Assembly: GCF_001269985.1 (NCBI RefSeq)
Contig: NZ_BBZB01000001.1
Location: 3,286,001-3,350,000 of the forward strand
DNA from: Pseudoalteromonas sp. '520P1 No. 423'
GTDB taxonomy: Bacteria; Pseudomonadota; Gammaproteobacteria; Enterobacterales; Alteromonadaceae
DNA: 64,000 nt
Direction: 5' to 3'
Part shown: positions 9,758 to 18,288 of the stretch, in pieces
Layout: each line of letters begins with the position of its first letter
Numbering within the stretch: the stretch's first letter is position 1
The notes under the pieces: model-generated
What the model saw: the letters and a program-made list of their open reading frames with translations, nothing else
What the model was told of the DNA's origin: nothing
The model's database searches: none
Position numbers and translations under genes: made by a program

Positions 9758-10948
9758 TTAAACCATTTGCTCAATAACAGCAACAGGACTCATGTCAGCA
9801 TCGTAATCTACTGCATCAATACCAAAGCCAAATAAACGTAAAAACTCATTATGGTAACCAACGTAATCTGTTAGTTCATCAATTGTATCAGTCTCTACTG
9901 TATCCCATACTTTTTGAACACGTTGTTGTACATCGTCTTCTAATTCTTTGTAGTTTTGGAATAAATGACCATCAGCATCAAATCGCGGTGTTGCACCAAA
10001 TAAATTTTCTCTAAATAAGCTATCAATTTGCTCAATTGTGCCTTCATAAGTACCATCTGCTTTCATTACTTTAAATAAAGCAGAAATATATAGTGGCATA
10101 ATTGGAATAGCAGAACTTGCTTGTGTTACTACAGCATTCAGTGAAGAAACATAAGCTTCACCTTTTTTATCTGCAGTTAATGCTTTAATAGCGCCAGCTG
10201 CACGATCTAAGTCTTCTTTCGCTTTACCAATTGTTGCATGGCCGTAAATAGGCCAAGTTAATTCTTTACCAATATAAGTATAAGCAGTTGTTTTGAAGTT
10301 ATCAGCTAACACGTCAGCATCATTTAATGCTTCTAGCCATAACTCCCAATCTTCACCGCCCATTACTTTTACAGTATTAGCAATTTCATCTTCATTTGCC
10401 GCTTCTACAGTCACTGAATCAATAATACGTTTAGAAGTATTTAGATTCTTTGTTGTGATCTCTTGACCAATTGGCTTTAAAGTAGATGAGTGTACTTCAC
10501 CTGTTTTTGGATCTGTACGACGTGGAGAAGCTAAAGAATAAATAACTAAATCAATTTTGCCCATATCAGCTTTAATTGTTTCAATCGTTTTCGCTTTTAT
10601 CTCATCAGAAAATGCATCGCCATTAATACTCTTAGCATATACACCCGCTTTTTCAGCTTCAGCATGAAATGCAGCTGAATTATACCAACCAGCTGAACCT
10701 GTGCGCTTTTCTGTCCCTTCTTTTTCAAAGAAAATACCTAATGTATTTGCACCTGAACCAAAAGTAGCAGTTATACGAGAAGCCAAACCATAACCAGTTG
10801 AGGCACCTATCACTAAAACATTTTTTGGACCATTTGCAACTGGGCCATTTGATTTTACATATGCTATTTGTTCGTTAACATGTTCTGCACAGCCTACAGG
10901 ATGTGCGTTAGTGCAGATGAATCCACGGATTTTAGGCTTAATGACCAT
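9758..10948 (-). CDS. fabV: trans-2-enoyl-ACP (CoA) reductase FabV
   Basis: The 396-residue protein starts MVIKPKIRGFICTNAHPVGC, the FabV hallmark. The NADH-binding loop is GASTGYGLAS (48-57), and the catalytic pair is Tyr235-x8-Lys244 (WPIYGHATIGKAK), the wide spacing that distinguishes FabV from FabI. It catalyses the last step of the fatty-acid elongation cycle and members of this family are often insensitive to triclosan. Length is normal (about 400). It is transcribed alone with its own terminator. No second enoyl reductase is visible here. Confidence 0.97.
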   Translation of the reverse strand: MVIKPKIRGFICTNAHPVGCAEHVNEQIAYVKSNGPVANGPKNVLVIGASTGYGLASRITATFGSGANTLGIFFEKEGTEKRTGSAGWYNSAAFHAEAEKAGVYAKSINGDAFSDEIKAKTIETIKADMGKIDLVIYSLASPRRTDPKTGEVHSSTLKPIGQEITTKNLNTSKRIIDSVTVEAANEDEIANTVKVMGGEDWELWLEALNDADVLADNFKTTAYTYIGKELTWPIYGHATIGKAKEDLDRAAGAIKALTADKKGEAYVSSLNAVVTQASSAIPIMPLYISALFKVMKADGTYEGTIEQIDSLFRENLFGATPRFDADGHLFQNYKELEDDVQQRVQKVWDTVETDTIDELTDYVGYHNEFLRLFGFGIDAVDYDADMSPVAVIEQMV

Positions 10949-11427
10949 ATTATTATTCCATACTTATTAAATTGTTCAGTAAATTAGGTGCTAGTTTAAC
11001 GCTTAAATCAGTTAAACAGGTCGGATGTGTTAGCTTTATTGAAATTATCTTACCAGTTTGCTGCCAACAAATCATAATCAAATTGATCTATCCATTTATT
11101 TACATTAGATAATGAACTTAAAAATAAATAGCGCTTTAAAAAGCAACTTATCAATCACCTATCCACAAACCAGCACAAGATAAACGGTTCAGCGCTTCAC
11201 TGGGAATTATAATTAAAGAGCACCTTATAGTAATGCGGATCTATTTTTATAAGTTGGGGGCATAGTAAAAGTTACAGTAAATCGCCTAAGAGGTAAGTTT
11301 AAAATCAATTTAATTAACACTGAAGCGCGCTCATTGAAGTAGTTTGAGTATATACGATGCTGTATTTCTTCTGTGGTATTTAGCGATAAGTTTAAAAAAC
11401 GGCTTTCATTGAGCTATTTATTACGTC
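10949..11427. other. Intergenic region, no gene recognised
   Basis: Roughly 480 bp between fabV and the dctP terminator. It must contain the fabV promoter, probably within the first 100 bp next to the start. I see no convincing ORF, tRNA or conserved RNA. Arms GCGCTTCA and TGAAGCGC (11192-11199 and 11321-11328) are inverted but too short and distant to call. Confidence 0.4.
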
Positions 11428-11463
11428 AAAATTAAAAAGCCACATGGTAGTTCATGTGGCTTT
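11428..11463 (-). terminator. Rho-independent terminator after dctP
   Basis: Minus-strand stem AAAGCCACATG / CATGTGGCTTT (11436-11446 and 11453-11463), loop of six bases, followed by UUUUUAAUUUU. Located 18 bp past the dctP stop. Confidence 0.85.
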
Positions 11464-11480
11464 AAATGTTATACATAAAA

Positions 11481-12584
11481 TTATCTATTTAAATAATATT
11501 CTTTTTCAGAAATATCATGATAAGTCTTAGCTTGGCTATAAAAAGCTTGATATGACTGCCATATTTCTTTCATTTTAGGATCTGCTGCAATTTGGCTTTC
11601 CATTACTTCATTCATGCCTTGCTTTAATGCAGCCATGATTTCTGGTGAGAATTTTCTCAATTGGACATCATGTTTATTTACTAATTGCTCTAAAGCATCA
11701 TTATTACGCGCTGTATATTCATCAAGCATATCAGTATTAGCAACACGCATTGCCGCTGTTACAATTGCTTGCAAGTCTTTAGGTAATTCATTAAACGCAT
11801 CTTGGTTAACTAAAAATTCAAGGTTTGCGCCAGGCTCATGCCAACCTGAATAATAATAAAATTCTGCGGCTTTATTTAAACCAAATGCAAGGTCATTATA
11901 TGGTCCAACCCATTCAGTCGCATCAATGGCGCCCGTTTGTAATGATGTAAATAATTCACCACCCGTTAATGATACTGGCAAGCCACCTAACTTTTTAAGT
12001 ACTTCACCGCCTAAACCAGGAATACGCATTTTAAGACCTTTTAAGTCTTCAACTGTGTTGATTTCTTTTTTAAACCAACCCGCCATTTGAACACCTGTAT
12101 TGCCACCTGCCGCTGGGATCAAGTTATACGGTTTATATAAATCTTGCCATAAATCCATACCACCACCGTGATGTAACCAACCATTCATTTCTTGGGCGTT
12201 CATACCAAAAGGAATCGCAGTAAAAAATTGCGCTGCAGGTAATTTTCCTTTCCAATAATAAGCAGCACTATGGCCCATCTGTGCAGTACCGGCAGAAACA
12301 GTATCAAAAACTTCAAAACCCGGAACTAACTCCCCTGCCCCATACACTTTAACCGTTAACCTGCCATTACTCATTAAATTAACGTTTTTAGCAAACCTTT
12401 CAGGGGCAGTACCTAAACCCGGATAATTTTTTGGCCAACTGGTAACAAGTTTCCAGTTAAACTTCTGCTCGACTTGAGCCTTTTGCGTTTGGTTTCCCTG
12501 ATTTGAGTTATTATTTTTCTCAGAACAACCAAACATCAACATACTAACAAGGCCTGCAAGAACTGCCTTTTTGATCAATTTCAT
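11481..12584 (-). CDS. dctP: TRAP transporter solute-binding subunit (DctP type)
   Basis: A 367-residue lipoprotein-type binding protein: the signal peptide ends in MLMFGC (Cys20), so it is probably lipid-anchored. The body (KLVTSWPKNYPGLGTAPERF, GKLPAAQFFTAIPFGM, IDATEWVGPYNDLAFGL) fits the COG4663/TakP-like branch of DctP proteins, whose members bind 2-oxo acids or related carboxylates. The ligand is not predictable further. It is encoded 163 bp downstream of dctM, making the order dctQ-dctM-dctP. The lipoprotein anchor differs from the freely soluble periplasmic form usual in the family. Confidence 0.92.
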   Translation of the reverse strand: MKLIKKAVLAGLVSMLMFGCSEKNNNSNQGNQTQKAQVEQKFNWKLVTSWPKNYPGLGTAPERFAKNVNLMSNGRLTVKVYGAGELVPGFEVFDTVSAGTAQMGHSAAYYWKGKLPAAQFFTAIPFGMNAQEMNGWLHHGGGMDLWQDLYKPYNLIPAAGGNTGVQMAGWFKKEINTVEDLKGLKMRIPGLGGEVLKKLGGLPVSLTGGELFTSLQTGAIDATEWVGPYNDLAFGLNKAAEFYYYSGWHEPGANLEFLVNQDAFNELPKDLQAIVTAAMRVANTDMLDEYTARNNDALEQLVNKHDVQLRKFSPEIMAALKQGMNEVMESQIAADPKMKEIWQSYQAFYSQAKTYHDISEKEYYLNR

Positions 12585-12747
12585 TTTTATTTCTCTCCCT
12601 TTTAAATTGGGTTTTATATTTAAATTAAATACTTAAACCTAATATATTGACTTTTTATCTTTACTTTAATGATATTTATTGATTATTTAATGTTTTATCA
12701 TTGTTGTTATTTAAATAAGTACGAATTTGTTCCCATATTATTAATCA

Positions 12748-14127
12748 CTACGGGTATAACAAATCCGGAAGCCAAGTGACTACTTTCGGATAAACCGACA
12801 TTAAAATCAAGAGAAACAGTTGCATGATAATAAATGGAATCACCCCTTTATATATATCAGATGTTAAAACTGACTTTCGCGCTACGCCTCGCAAATAAAA
12901 CAATGCAAAACCAAATGGCGGTGTTAAGAATGAGGTTTGTAAATTTACAGCTATCATTATACCCAACCAAATAGGGTCAACACCCATCATCAGTAATATA
13001 GGTGCAACAATTGGTACTACAACAAATGTAATTTCAATAAAATCAAGAATAAAACCTAATAAAAACATCACGAGCATTACAATTAATACTGCAGATACTA
13101 CACCACCAGGTAATTGCTCAAAAAAGCCTGCGATTAACTCTTCGCCGCCAAAACCTCTAAATACCAATGAAAAAATGGAAGCACCAATTAAAATCATAAA
13201 TACCATAGCCGTTATTTTTAAAGTTTGACGCATCACATCTTGCAAGTTCACTAAGGTAAATTGTTTTTGCCAAATAGCTAAAATAGAGGCACCAAAAGCC
13301 CCTACTCCAGCCGCTTCAGTCGGCGTTGCCACACCAAATAAAATAGAGCCGAGCACACAAAAAATCAGTAATAAAGGTGGTACCAATGCAGCAAAAACAC
13401 CCACTGATTTTCTACTTTTAATATATTCAATATCTTCATCTAATAAACAAGGTACTTGCTCAGGTTTAAAAATAGCTAAAACAAAAGAATAAATTATATA
13501 AAGCAAGACTAAAATAAGCCCAGGGATCATCGCTCCGGCAAACAAATCAGCAATAGAAATAGTTTCAGGTGAAAATATCCCCATATTAAGCTGGGCTTGC
13601 TGATAGCTACTTGAAAGCACATCACCTAATAAGACTAACGCAATTGAAGGGGGAATAATTTGCCCCAAAGAGCCTGTTGCCGCAATAATGCCCGAGCTAT
13701 ATTGCGCGCTATAACCACGTTTTAGCATGGTAGGCAAAGCCAATAAACCCATAGTAACTACAGTTGCGCCAACGATACCGGTACTTGCAGCGAGTAACAT
13801 ACCAACTAAAGTTACCGCTATACCCATGCCAGCCTTTGTTTTTCCCATAACAAGGGCCATAGCATCTAAAAGATTTTCAGCTACTTTAGACTTTTCGAGC
13901 ATAACGCCCATAAATATAAATAAGGGAACAGCCATTAAAATTGAATTTGAGACTATACCAAATAACCGATTAGGAATGGCATGTAAAAATGACGCATCAA
14001 AATGCCCTAACATCATGCCAACACCAGCAAAAGCAAGTGCAGTGCCAGCTAAAGAAAATGCGACAGGAAAGCCAATTAATAAAACAAGGCAAACTGCAAT
14101 AAATAAATATAAGGCCATATACTCCAT
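12748..14127 (-). CDS. dctM: TRAP transporter large permease (DctM type)
   Basis: A 459-residue, very hydrophobic protein with roughly 12-13 membrane helices. Family segments include GFPVAFSLAGTALAF, ASTGIVGATVVTMGLLALP, TGSLGQIIPPSIALVLLGD, GVATPTEAAGVGA and the C-terminal TPPFGFALFYLRGVA. It is the Na+-coupled translocating subunit, working with DctQ and the DctP binding protein. Starts 15 bp after the dctQ stop. The family signature GxIIPPS is intact. Confidence 0.95.
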   Translation of the reverse strand: MEYMALYLFIAVCLVLLIGFPVAFSLAGTALAFAGVGMMLGHFDASFLHAIPNRLFGIVSNSILMAVPLFIFMGVMLEKSKVAENLLDAMALVMGKTKAGMGIAVTLVGMLLAASTGIVGATVVTMGLLALPTMLKRGYSAQYSSGIIAATGSLGQIIPPSIALVLLGDVLSSSYQQAQLNMGIFSPETISIADLFAGAMIPGLILVLLYIIYSFVLAIFKPEQVPCLLDEDIEYIKSRKSVGVFAALVPPLLLIFCVLGSILFGVATPTEAAGVGAFGASILAIWQKQFTLVNLQDVMRQTLKITAMVFMILIGASIFSLVFRGFGGEELIAGFFEQLPGGVVSAVLIVMLVMFLLGFILDFIEITFVVVPIVAPILLMMGVDPIWLGIMIAVNLQTSFLTPPFGFALFYLRGVARKSVLTSDIYKGVIPFIIMQLFLLILMSVYPKVVTWLPDLLYP

Positions 14128-14142
14128 GGTCTTAACTCCTGA

Positions 14143-14664
14143 TTAATTAATTTGCGATTTTCCAAGGATAATTTCAATTGCTTTTAGCATTTCTGAAATT
14201 GCTTGAATAATAAGTGTAAAAGATAACAACGGGATCAAAGACTTTAATATAAATACGCCAGGCAAACCGCCCGCTTCACGAGATCCCTCCATTACTTGCC
14301 AAGAACTGACAACATACTCGAAGCTCATGACCGATATAAAAATTGTTACTGGAATTAACAGCAGTAAACATCCGAGTAAATTAACCCAGGCTTGTTTTTT
14401 AGGGCTGAAATTACGATAGAAGATATCCACTCTTACATGACCGTTATGTTTTAAGGTGTAAGAGCAGCCCAGCATAAATACAAAGGCATGTAGATATAAG
14501 GCGGATTCCTGCATAGCAATCCAACCAATATTAAAGCCGTAGCGTAATAGTACAATGGATAACATAATTACCACCATAAAAGCGGTCAGCCAAGCTATCG
14601 TATTACCTAAGACTTCGGTGAATTGATCTATTTTTTGATGTATTTTCGTTAAAATGTGATTCAT
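14143..14664 (-). CDS. dctQ: TRAP transporter small permease (DctQ type)
   Basis: A 173-residue protein with four predicted membrane helices and the DctQ segment YTLKHNGHVRVDIFY near the middle. It forms the membrane complex with DctM. First gene of the operon. A 9-bp perfect dyad ends directly at its ATG and takes the place of a normal Shine-Dalgarno sequence. Confidence 0.93.
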   Translation of the reverse strand: MNHILTKIHQKIDQFTEVLGNTIAWLTAFMVVIMLSIVLLRYGFNIGWIAMQESALYLHAFVFMLGCSYTLKHNGHVRVDIFYRNFSPKKQAWVNLLGCLLLLIPVTIFISVMSFEYVVSSWQVMEGSREAGGLPGVFILKSLIPLLSFTLIIQAISEMLKAIEIILGKSQIN

Positions 14665-14694
14665 CTCGCGATAATTACTTTTATATATCGCGAG
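14665..14694 (-). promoter_or_regulatory. Inverted repeat at the dctQ start
   Basis: CTCGCGATA (14665-14673) and TATCGCGAG (14686-14694) form a perfect 9-bp dyad with a 12-base spacer that contains a TATATAA-like -10 sequence on the minus strand. The inner edge abuts the dctQ ATG. It could be a repressor operator for the TRAP operon or an RNA hairpin occluding the start. Confidence 0.5.
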
Positions 14695-14779
14695 AATTTA
14701 ACATTTATTAAACCTAGAATAAACCTTTGTTATTCTTTTGAGTTATATAAATAGAAATCATTAATATGGAGTAAACAGT

Positions 14780-15082
14780 CTATTTTTTAGAGCCGCCAGC
14801 ACATTTAGGAGATAATGGTGCTTCTCCATTTAGCTCAGTCCACTCATGTTCAGTATAAGTATGAAGCGCTAATGCGTGAATATGATTCGCGAGTTCATCA
14901 GCAAGTACCTTGTTAATAGCACGGTGTCTTTGTAATAGGCGTTTACCTTCAAAATCAGAACTGACTATCACAACTTTAAAATGAGAATCCGTACCTGCGC
15001 TATGCATATGACTTTCATTAGTCACCACTAAATGCTGACAAGCCAAGTTAGCCTGTAATTTTTGTTCTATTTGAGTTTGCAT
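14780..15082 (-). CDS. bolA: BolA family protein
   Basis: The 100-residue protein contains the full BolA core: ESHMHSAGTDSHFKVVIVS, FEGKRLLQRHRAIN and HALALHTYTEHEW. BolA proteins pair with monothiol glutaredoxins in iron-sulfur handling and affect cell shape under stress. The call as bolA rather than ibaG rests on the HTYTEHEW block and on the nearby yajG and ampG genes, an arrangement also found in E. coli. It has a short C-terminal extension (SPKCAGGSKK). Confidence 0.93.
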   Translation of the reverse strand: MQTQIEQKLQANLACQHLVVTNESHMHSAGTDSHFKVVIVSSDFEGKRLLQRHRAINKVLADELANHIHALALHTYTEHEWTELNGEAPLSPKCAGGSKK

Positions 15083-15126
15083 GCTAAACCTTTCACATTA
15101 AATCTAAATTATCAGACTATTTTATT

Positions 15127-15735
15127 TTAAATATCAGGATGAATATACCTAAAAGTCAGGTTTATTCTCCCTCTGACAGAATTACCAATATTGGTATTGG
15201 CCATTTTAGGTAAACAATGTTGATATTGTGATTGGCTTTTACCTGACATCAGTAAACAACTACCATTTTCAAGTTGAATATCAAAAGTTTGTTTAGTTAC
15301 AACATTTTTTATTTTAAATAACCTGCGATCACCTAATGAAATTGAGGCGATAACAGGATCAACGCCTAATTCAGCTTCATCATCTGCATGCCACCCGACA
15401 CTATCATTACCATCTCGGTACCAATTAACTAATACCGCATTAAATGGCACTTCAAATTGTTTTGTTAATCTGGATGCAAATTTTTCTAAAATAGGATCCC
15501 AAGGCTCAATTTCCAGTGCCATACCTGAATAAGCATAATTAAATTTACCATCTGACATATAAACTTGCTTTCTTGGTATTAATACTTGTTTACCAAACAT
15601 AGAAATAACAGGTTGCTGCCAATTCATATTGCTCACTAAGTAGTTATACAAAGCGTCAGATTTAGCTTCACTTATGCAATTTACATAATAATTGAAGCAG
15701 TTTGGTAAATCAGGTGAACAATTAAATAAAGGCAT
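15127..15735 (-). CDS. AlkB-type 2-oxoglutarate/Fe(II) dioxygenase
   Basis: The 202-residue protein has the complete catalytic set: H116 and D118 (GWHADDE), H173 (YQHCLP), and the 2-oxoglutarate binding RxNxTFR (R190 and R196). The nucleotide lid region VLVNWYRDGNDSVGWH and the ISLGDRR segment resemble the AlkB-like DNA repair group (ALKBH2/3-like). It would remove methyl groups from N1-methyladenine and N3-methylcytosine in DNA or RNA. Transcribed from the minus strand, divergent from rlmG with only 47 bp between, and sits between bolA and rlmG. Confidence 0.88.
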   Translation of the reverse strand: MPLFNCSPDLPNCFNYYVNCISEAKSDALYNYLVSNMNWQQPVISMFGKQVLIPRKQVYMSDGKFNYAYSGMALEIEPWDPILEKFASRLTKQFEVPFNAVLVNWYRDGNDSVGWHADDEAELGVDPVIASISLGDRRLFKIKNVVTKQTFDIQLENGSCLLMSGKSQSQYQHCLPKMANTNIGNSVRGRINLTFRYIHPDI

Positions 15736-15782
15736 GGTAAAATCAATTCAGATAAATAATATAATATTGGTATAAAATACTC

Positions 15783-16937
15783 ATGATACAAGAATTAACC
15801 CAAGCAGTGCTAGGAAATAAAACATTTACCTTAGAACGTTTTCCTTTAGAACAAAAAACGCGTAGCTTGCAGGCTTGGGATTCTGCTGATGAATATTTAA
15901 TAAATTATGTTGAAGAACATCACAACGAACTTAACAATATTGCTATCTTAAATGATAGTTTTGGTGCTTTAAGTTGTTATTTTAATGATAAAGCAAATAC
16001 TTTGATCAGCGATTCATTTATTGCGCATCAAGCAGCAAAATACAATATCGAAAAAAATAACCTAACGAGTGCTAACTTAGATTTATTAAGCTGTTTTGAC
16101 TTACCATCAAGTGAAATAGATTTAGTCTTAATCAAAATTCCAAAAAACAATGGTTTATTAGCTCACCAACTTGCCAAATTAAGCCAAGTATTAAAGCCAG
16201 GTACTTTAGTGATAGGTGCAGGTAAAACCAAAGATATCCATAACTCAACGTCTAAAGCCTTTGAAAAATATATTGGCGAAGCTAAAACATCCCTTGCCGT
16301 AAAAAAATCTCGCCTAGTCTTTGCTAAATTTGAAAAACAAGCACAAGACACACCTGAGACAATCAAGTGGGAACTGAAAAACACCGACTTTACAATTAAT
16401 AATCATGCAAATGTATTTTCACGTGATTCATTAGATATTGGTGCACGATTCTTTATAAACTTTTTACCACAAACTAAAAAGGTAAAAAGCATAGTAGATT
16501 TAGGCTGTGGTAATGGTGTGATTGGTCTTACAACATTAACTAAATGTCCTAATTCAGAAATCATCTTTGTGGATGAGTCTGATATGGCAGTAAACTCTGC
16601 GGGATTAAACATACAGCAAAACCTGCCAGAAAAGTTAGACCAATGTACTTTTATGCAAAATGACTGTATGACGGGGTTTGACGCAGAGAGCCAAGATATT
16701 ATTTTATGTAACCCCCCATTTCATCAGCAGCAAGCTGTAACAGATCATATTGCATGGCAAATGTTTATTGATGCACGACGTGTATTAAAAGTGGGCGGTG
16801 AGCTACGTATTATTGGTAATCGTCACCTTGATTACCATGGTAAGTTAGAACGTATATTTGGTAACTGTAAATTACTTGGCTCAAATAGTCGCTTTGTGGT
16901 TTTAAGTTCAACAAAAGAGAAAGCATTACAATCTTAA
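15783..16937 (+). CDS. rlmG: 23S rRNA (guanine-N2) methyltransferase RlmG
   Basis: A 384-residue two-domain methyltransferase. The N-terminal domain (LQAWDSADEYLI, LIKIPKNNGLL) is the degenerate methyltransferase copy of the RsmC/RlmG family, and the C-terminal domain has the SAM loop DLGCGNG (239-245) and catalytic NPPFHQ (310-315). Close similarity to E. coli RlmG throughout (HANVFSRDSLDIGARFF, VDESDMAV, NRHLDYHGKL) supports modification of G1835. Length matches the family (about 378). Confidence 0.95.
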   Translation: MIQELTQAVLGNKTFTLERFPLEQKTRSLQAWDSADEYLINYVEEHHNELNNIAILNDSFGALSCYFNDKANTLISDSFIAHQAAKYNIEKNNLTSANLDLLSCFDLPSSEIDLVLIKIPKNNGLLAHQLAKLSQVLKPGTLVIGAGKTKDIHNSTSKAFEKYIGEAKTSLAVKKSRLVFAKFEKQAQDTPETIKWELKNTDFTINNHANVFSRDSLDIGARFFINFLPQTKKVKSIVDLGCGNGVIGLTTLTKCPNSEIIFVDESDMAVNSAGLNIQQNLPEKLDQCTFMQNDCMTGFDAESQDIILCNPPFHQQQAVTDHIAWQMFIDARRVLKVGGELRIIGNRHLDYHGKLERIFGNCKLLGSNSRFVVLSSTKEKALQS

Positions 16938-16955
16938 AGAATATGTAACAATTAA

Positions 16956-16987
16956 AAGGATATTTCTCTTTTATATTAAATATCCTT
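16956..16987 (+). terminator. Stem-loop after rlmG
   Basis: Perfect 10-bp stem AAGGATATTT / AAATATCCTT (16956-16965 and 16978-16987) with a 12-base loop, 18 bp after the rlmG stop. There is no good U tract on the plus strand, so termination strength is uncertain. Confidence 0.4.
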
Positions 16988-17028
16988 ATTGCAATATTTA
17001 TAATCAAATAAAAATATCACGGATCACC

Positions 17029-17580
17029 ATGAAAAAAATAGCCCTATTGTTTTGTATACTTGCAGTATCTGCATGTCAGTCCCTTCCTGAACGTATTATT
17101 ATCGCTCCTAATTACACAGCAGCCGCTCAGCTTTCAATTGCAAATAATATAGATTTATCTGTACAAGATAATCGAGAAACACCCACGACTTTACGTATTT
17201 TGAAAAAAGATGATGTGACTAAAGTCGCTAGTAATGATTTAGAACACTCTCTTAATAGTGCTTTATCCAAAGCGTTAAAAACAAACGGTGTTAATATTAA
17301 TGCGTCTTCTCAAAATCAAATGGCTTTGCATATTCATCAACTAGAAGTCATCGTAAAACAACAAACACTTAAGTATCGTAGTGAAGGCATAATTGAATTA
17401 GAAGTTAAACTTAATAAAGGTAAGCGTAGCTTCAATAAATATTATAATGGCAGTCAAAATAGCGAAGGGCCTCTAATTTTTGACAAAGCAAAAGTAGAAG
17501 GCCAGCTTAATACATTGTTAGAACAAATGATTTCCCGTATTGTTAACGATGTTGAACTTCAAGAATTTTTACAAGGTTAA
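17029..17580 (+). CDS. yajG: YajG family lipoprotein
   Basis: The 183-residue protein has a lipoprotein signal (MKKIALLFCILAVSAC, Cys16). The mature part carries YajG-type features: PNYTAAAQLSIANNIDLSVQD near the start and a late LNTLLEQMISRIVNDVELQEFL helix. Function of YajG is not established; it is an outer-membrane lipoprotein of unknown role often encoded beside ampG. Here it starts a run yajG, cyclophilin, ampG on the plus strand, with 8 bp to the next gene. Confidence 0.85.
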   Translation: MKKIALLFCILAVSACQSLPERIIIAPNYTAAAQLSIANNIDLSVQDNRETPTTLRILKKDDVTKVASNDLEHSLNSALSKALKTNGVNINASSQNQMALHIHQLEVIVKQQTLKYRSEGIIELEVKLNKGKRSFNKYYNGSQNSEGPLIFDKAKVEGQLNTLLEQMISRIVNDVELQEFLQG

Positions 17581-17588
17581 GGATACCC

Positions 17589-18221
17589 ATGATAAAACCA
17601 TTCATTAAAACGCTAATATTGAGCACAATGGCAGTGATTTCAATGTCAGCTTTAAGTGCTGCCGATGGTAAATTTGTGCAAAAAAGTAACTTATTTCCTA
17701 AAGTAGAGCTTAAAACAAGCCTGGGTAATATCATTATTGAACTAGACCGCGCGCGCGCGCCTATTACAGTGAATAACTTTTTAACGTATGTCGTTAACGG
17801 CGATTATAAAGGCTCCATTTTTCATCGTGTAGAACGTGACGAAGAAAACGAGCAAGACTTTGTAATTCAAGGCGGTGGTTATGATAAAGATCATGATGGC
17901 ATGCATACAATTGCGCCTATTTTTAACGAAAGCGGCAATGGTATGAAAAATGAAATGTACTCTATTGCTATGGCATATCAAGATAGAAAACCCCACTCAG
18001 CTGATCGTCAGTTCTTTTTCAATATGGACGATAACCACCACTTAAATCCGGGTCGTGGTTGGGGTTTTGCTGTATTTGGTAGTGTTTCAGAAGGCTACCA
18101 AACGTTAGATAAAATCATGAAAGTTGAAACAGGATATAACGAAAAAATTGGCTACGACTTTGTGCCAGTCAAACCTGTATTAATTTATGATGTAATCGTC
18201 TTACCTGAAGAAAAACTATAA
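17589..18221 (+). CDS. Periplasmic cyclophilin-type peptidyl-prolyl isomerase
   Basis: A 210-residue protein with an N-terminal signal peptide (through LSALSAADGKF), so it acts in the periplasm. Cyclophilin blocks are present: VELKTSLGNIIIELD, APITVNNFLTYV, IFHRVE, FVIQGGGYD, NEMYSIAMAY, SADRQFFFN and FAVFGSVSEGYQTLDKI. It catalyses cis-trans isomerisation of Xaa-Pro bonds in exported proteins and resembles PpiA. A short insertion in the HRVERDEENEQDF segment is a little unusual. An alternating CG tract of 13 bases (17748-17760) lies within the coding sequence. It probably shares a transcript with yajG. Confidence 0.9.
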   Translation: MIKPFIKTLILSTMAVISMSALSAADGKFVQKSNLFPKVELKTSLGNIIIELDRARAPITVNNFLTYVVNGDYKGSIFHRVERDEENEQDFVIQGGGYDKDHDGMHTIAPIFNESGNGMKNEMYSIAMAYQDRKPHSADRQFFFNMDDNHHLNPGRGWGFAVFGSVSEGYQTLDKIMKVETGYNEKIGYDFVPVKPVLIYDVIVLPEEKL

Positions 18222-18238
18222 CGTTTATTCCAATATAC

Positions 18239-18257
18239 ACTCCCAACATTTGGGAGT
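18239..18257 (+). terminator. Stem-loop between cyclophilin and ampG
   Basis: Perfect stem ACTCCCAA / TTGGGAGT (18239-18246 and 18250-18257) with a 3-base loop, then an A/T-rich stretch without a clean U run. Possibly a weak or attenuating terminator before ampG. Confidence 0.4.
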
Positions 18258-18288
18258 ATTAAATTTATAAAAATGATAAGAACCCGAT

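Noticed and set aside
11192..11328. GCGCTTCA / TGAAGCGC inverted arms
   Set aside because: Only 8 bp separated by more than 120 bp, so chance is likely.
13727..14146. 139-codon plus-strand open frame opposite dctM
   Set aside because: Shadow of a conserved membrane protein; its composition (rich in Pro, Thr, Ala) mirrors the antisense of hydrophobic codons.
17748..17760. Alternating CG tract, 13 bases, in the cyclophilin gene
   Set aside because: Striking in low-G+C DNA, but it encodes the family-typical DRARAP region and is too short to argue for phase variation.
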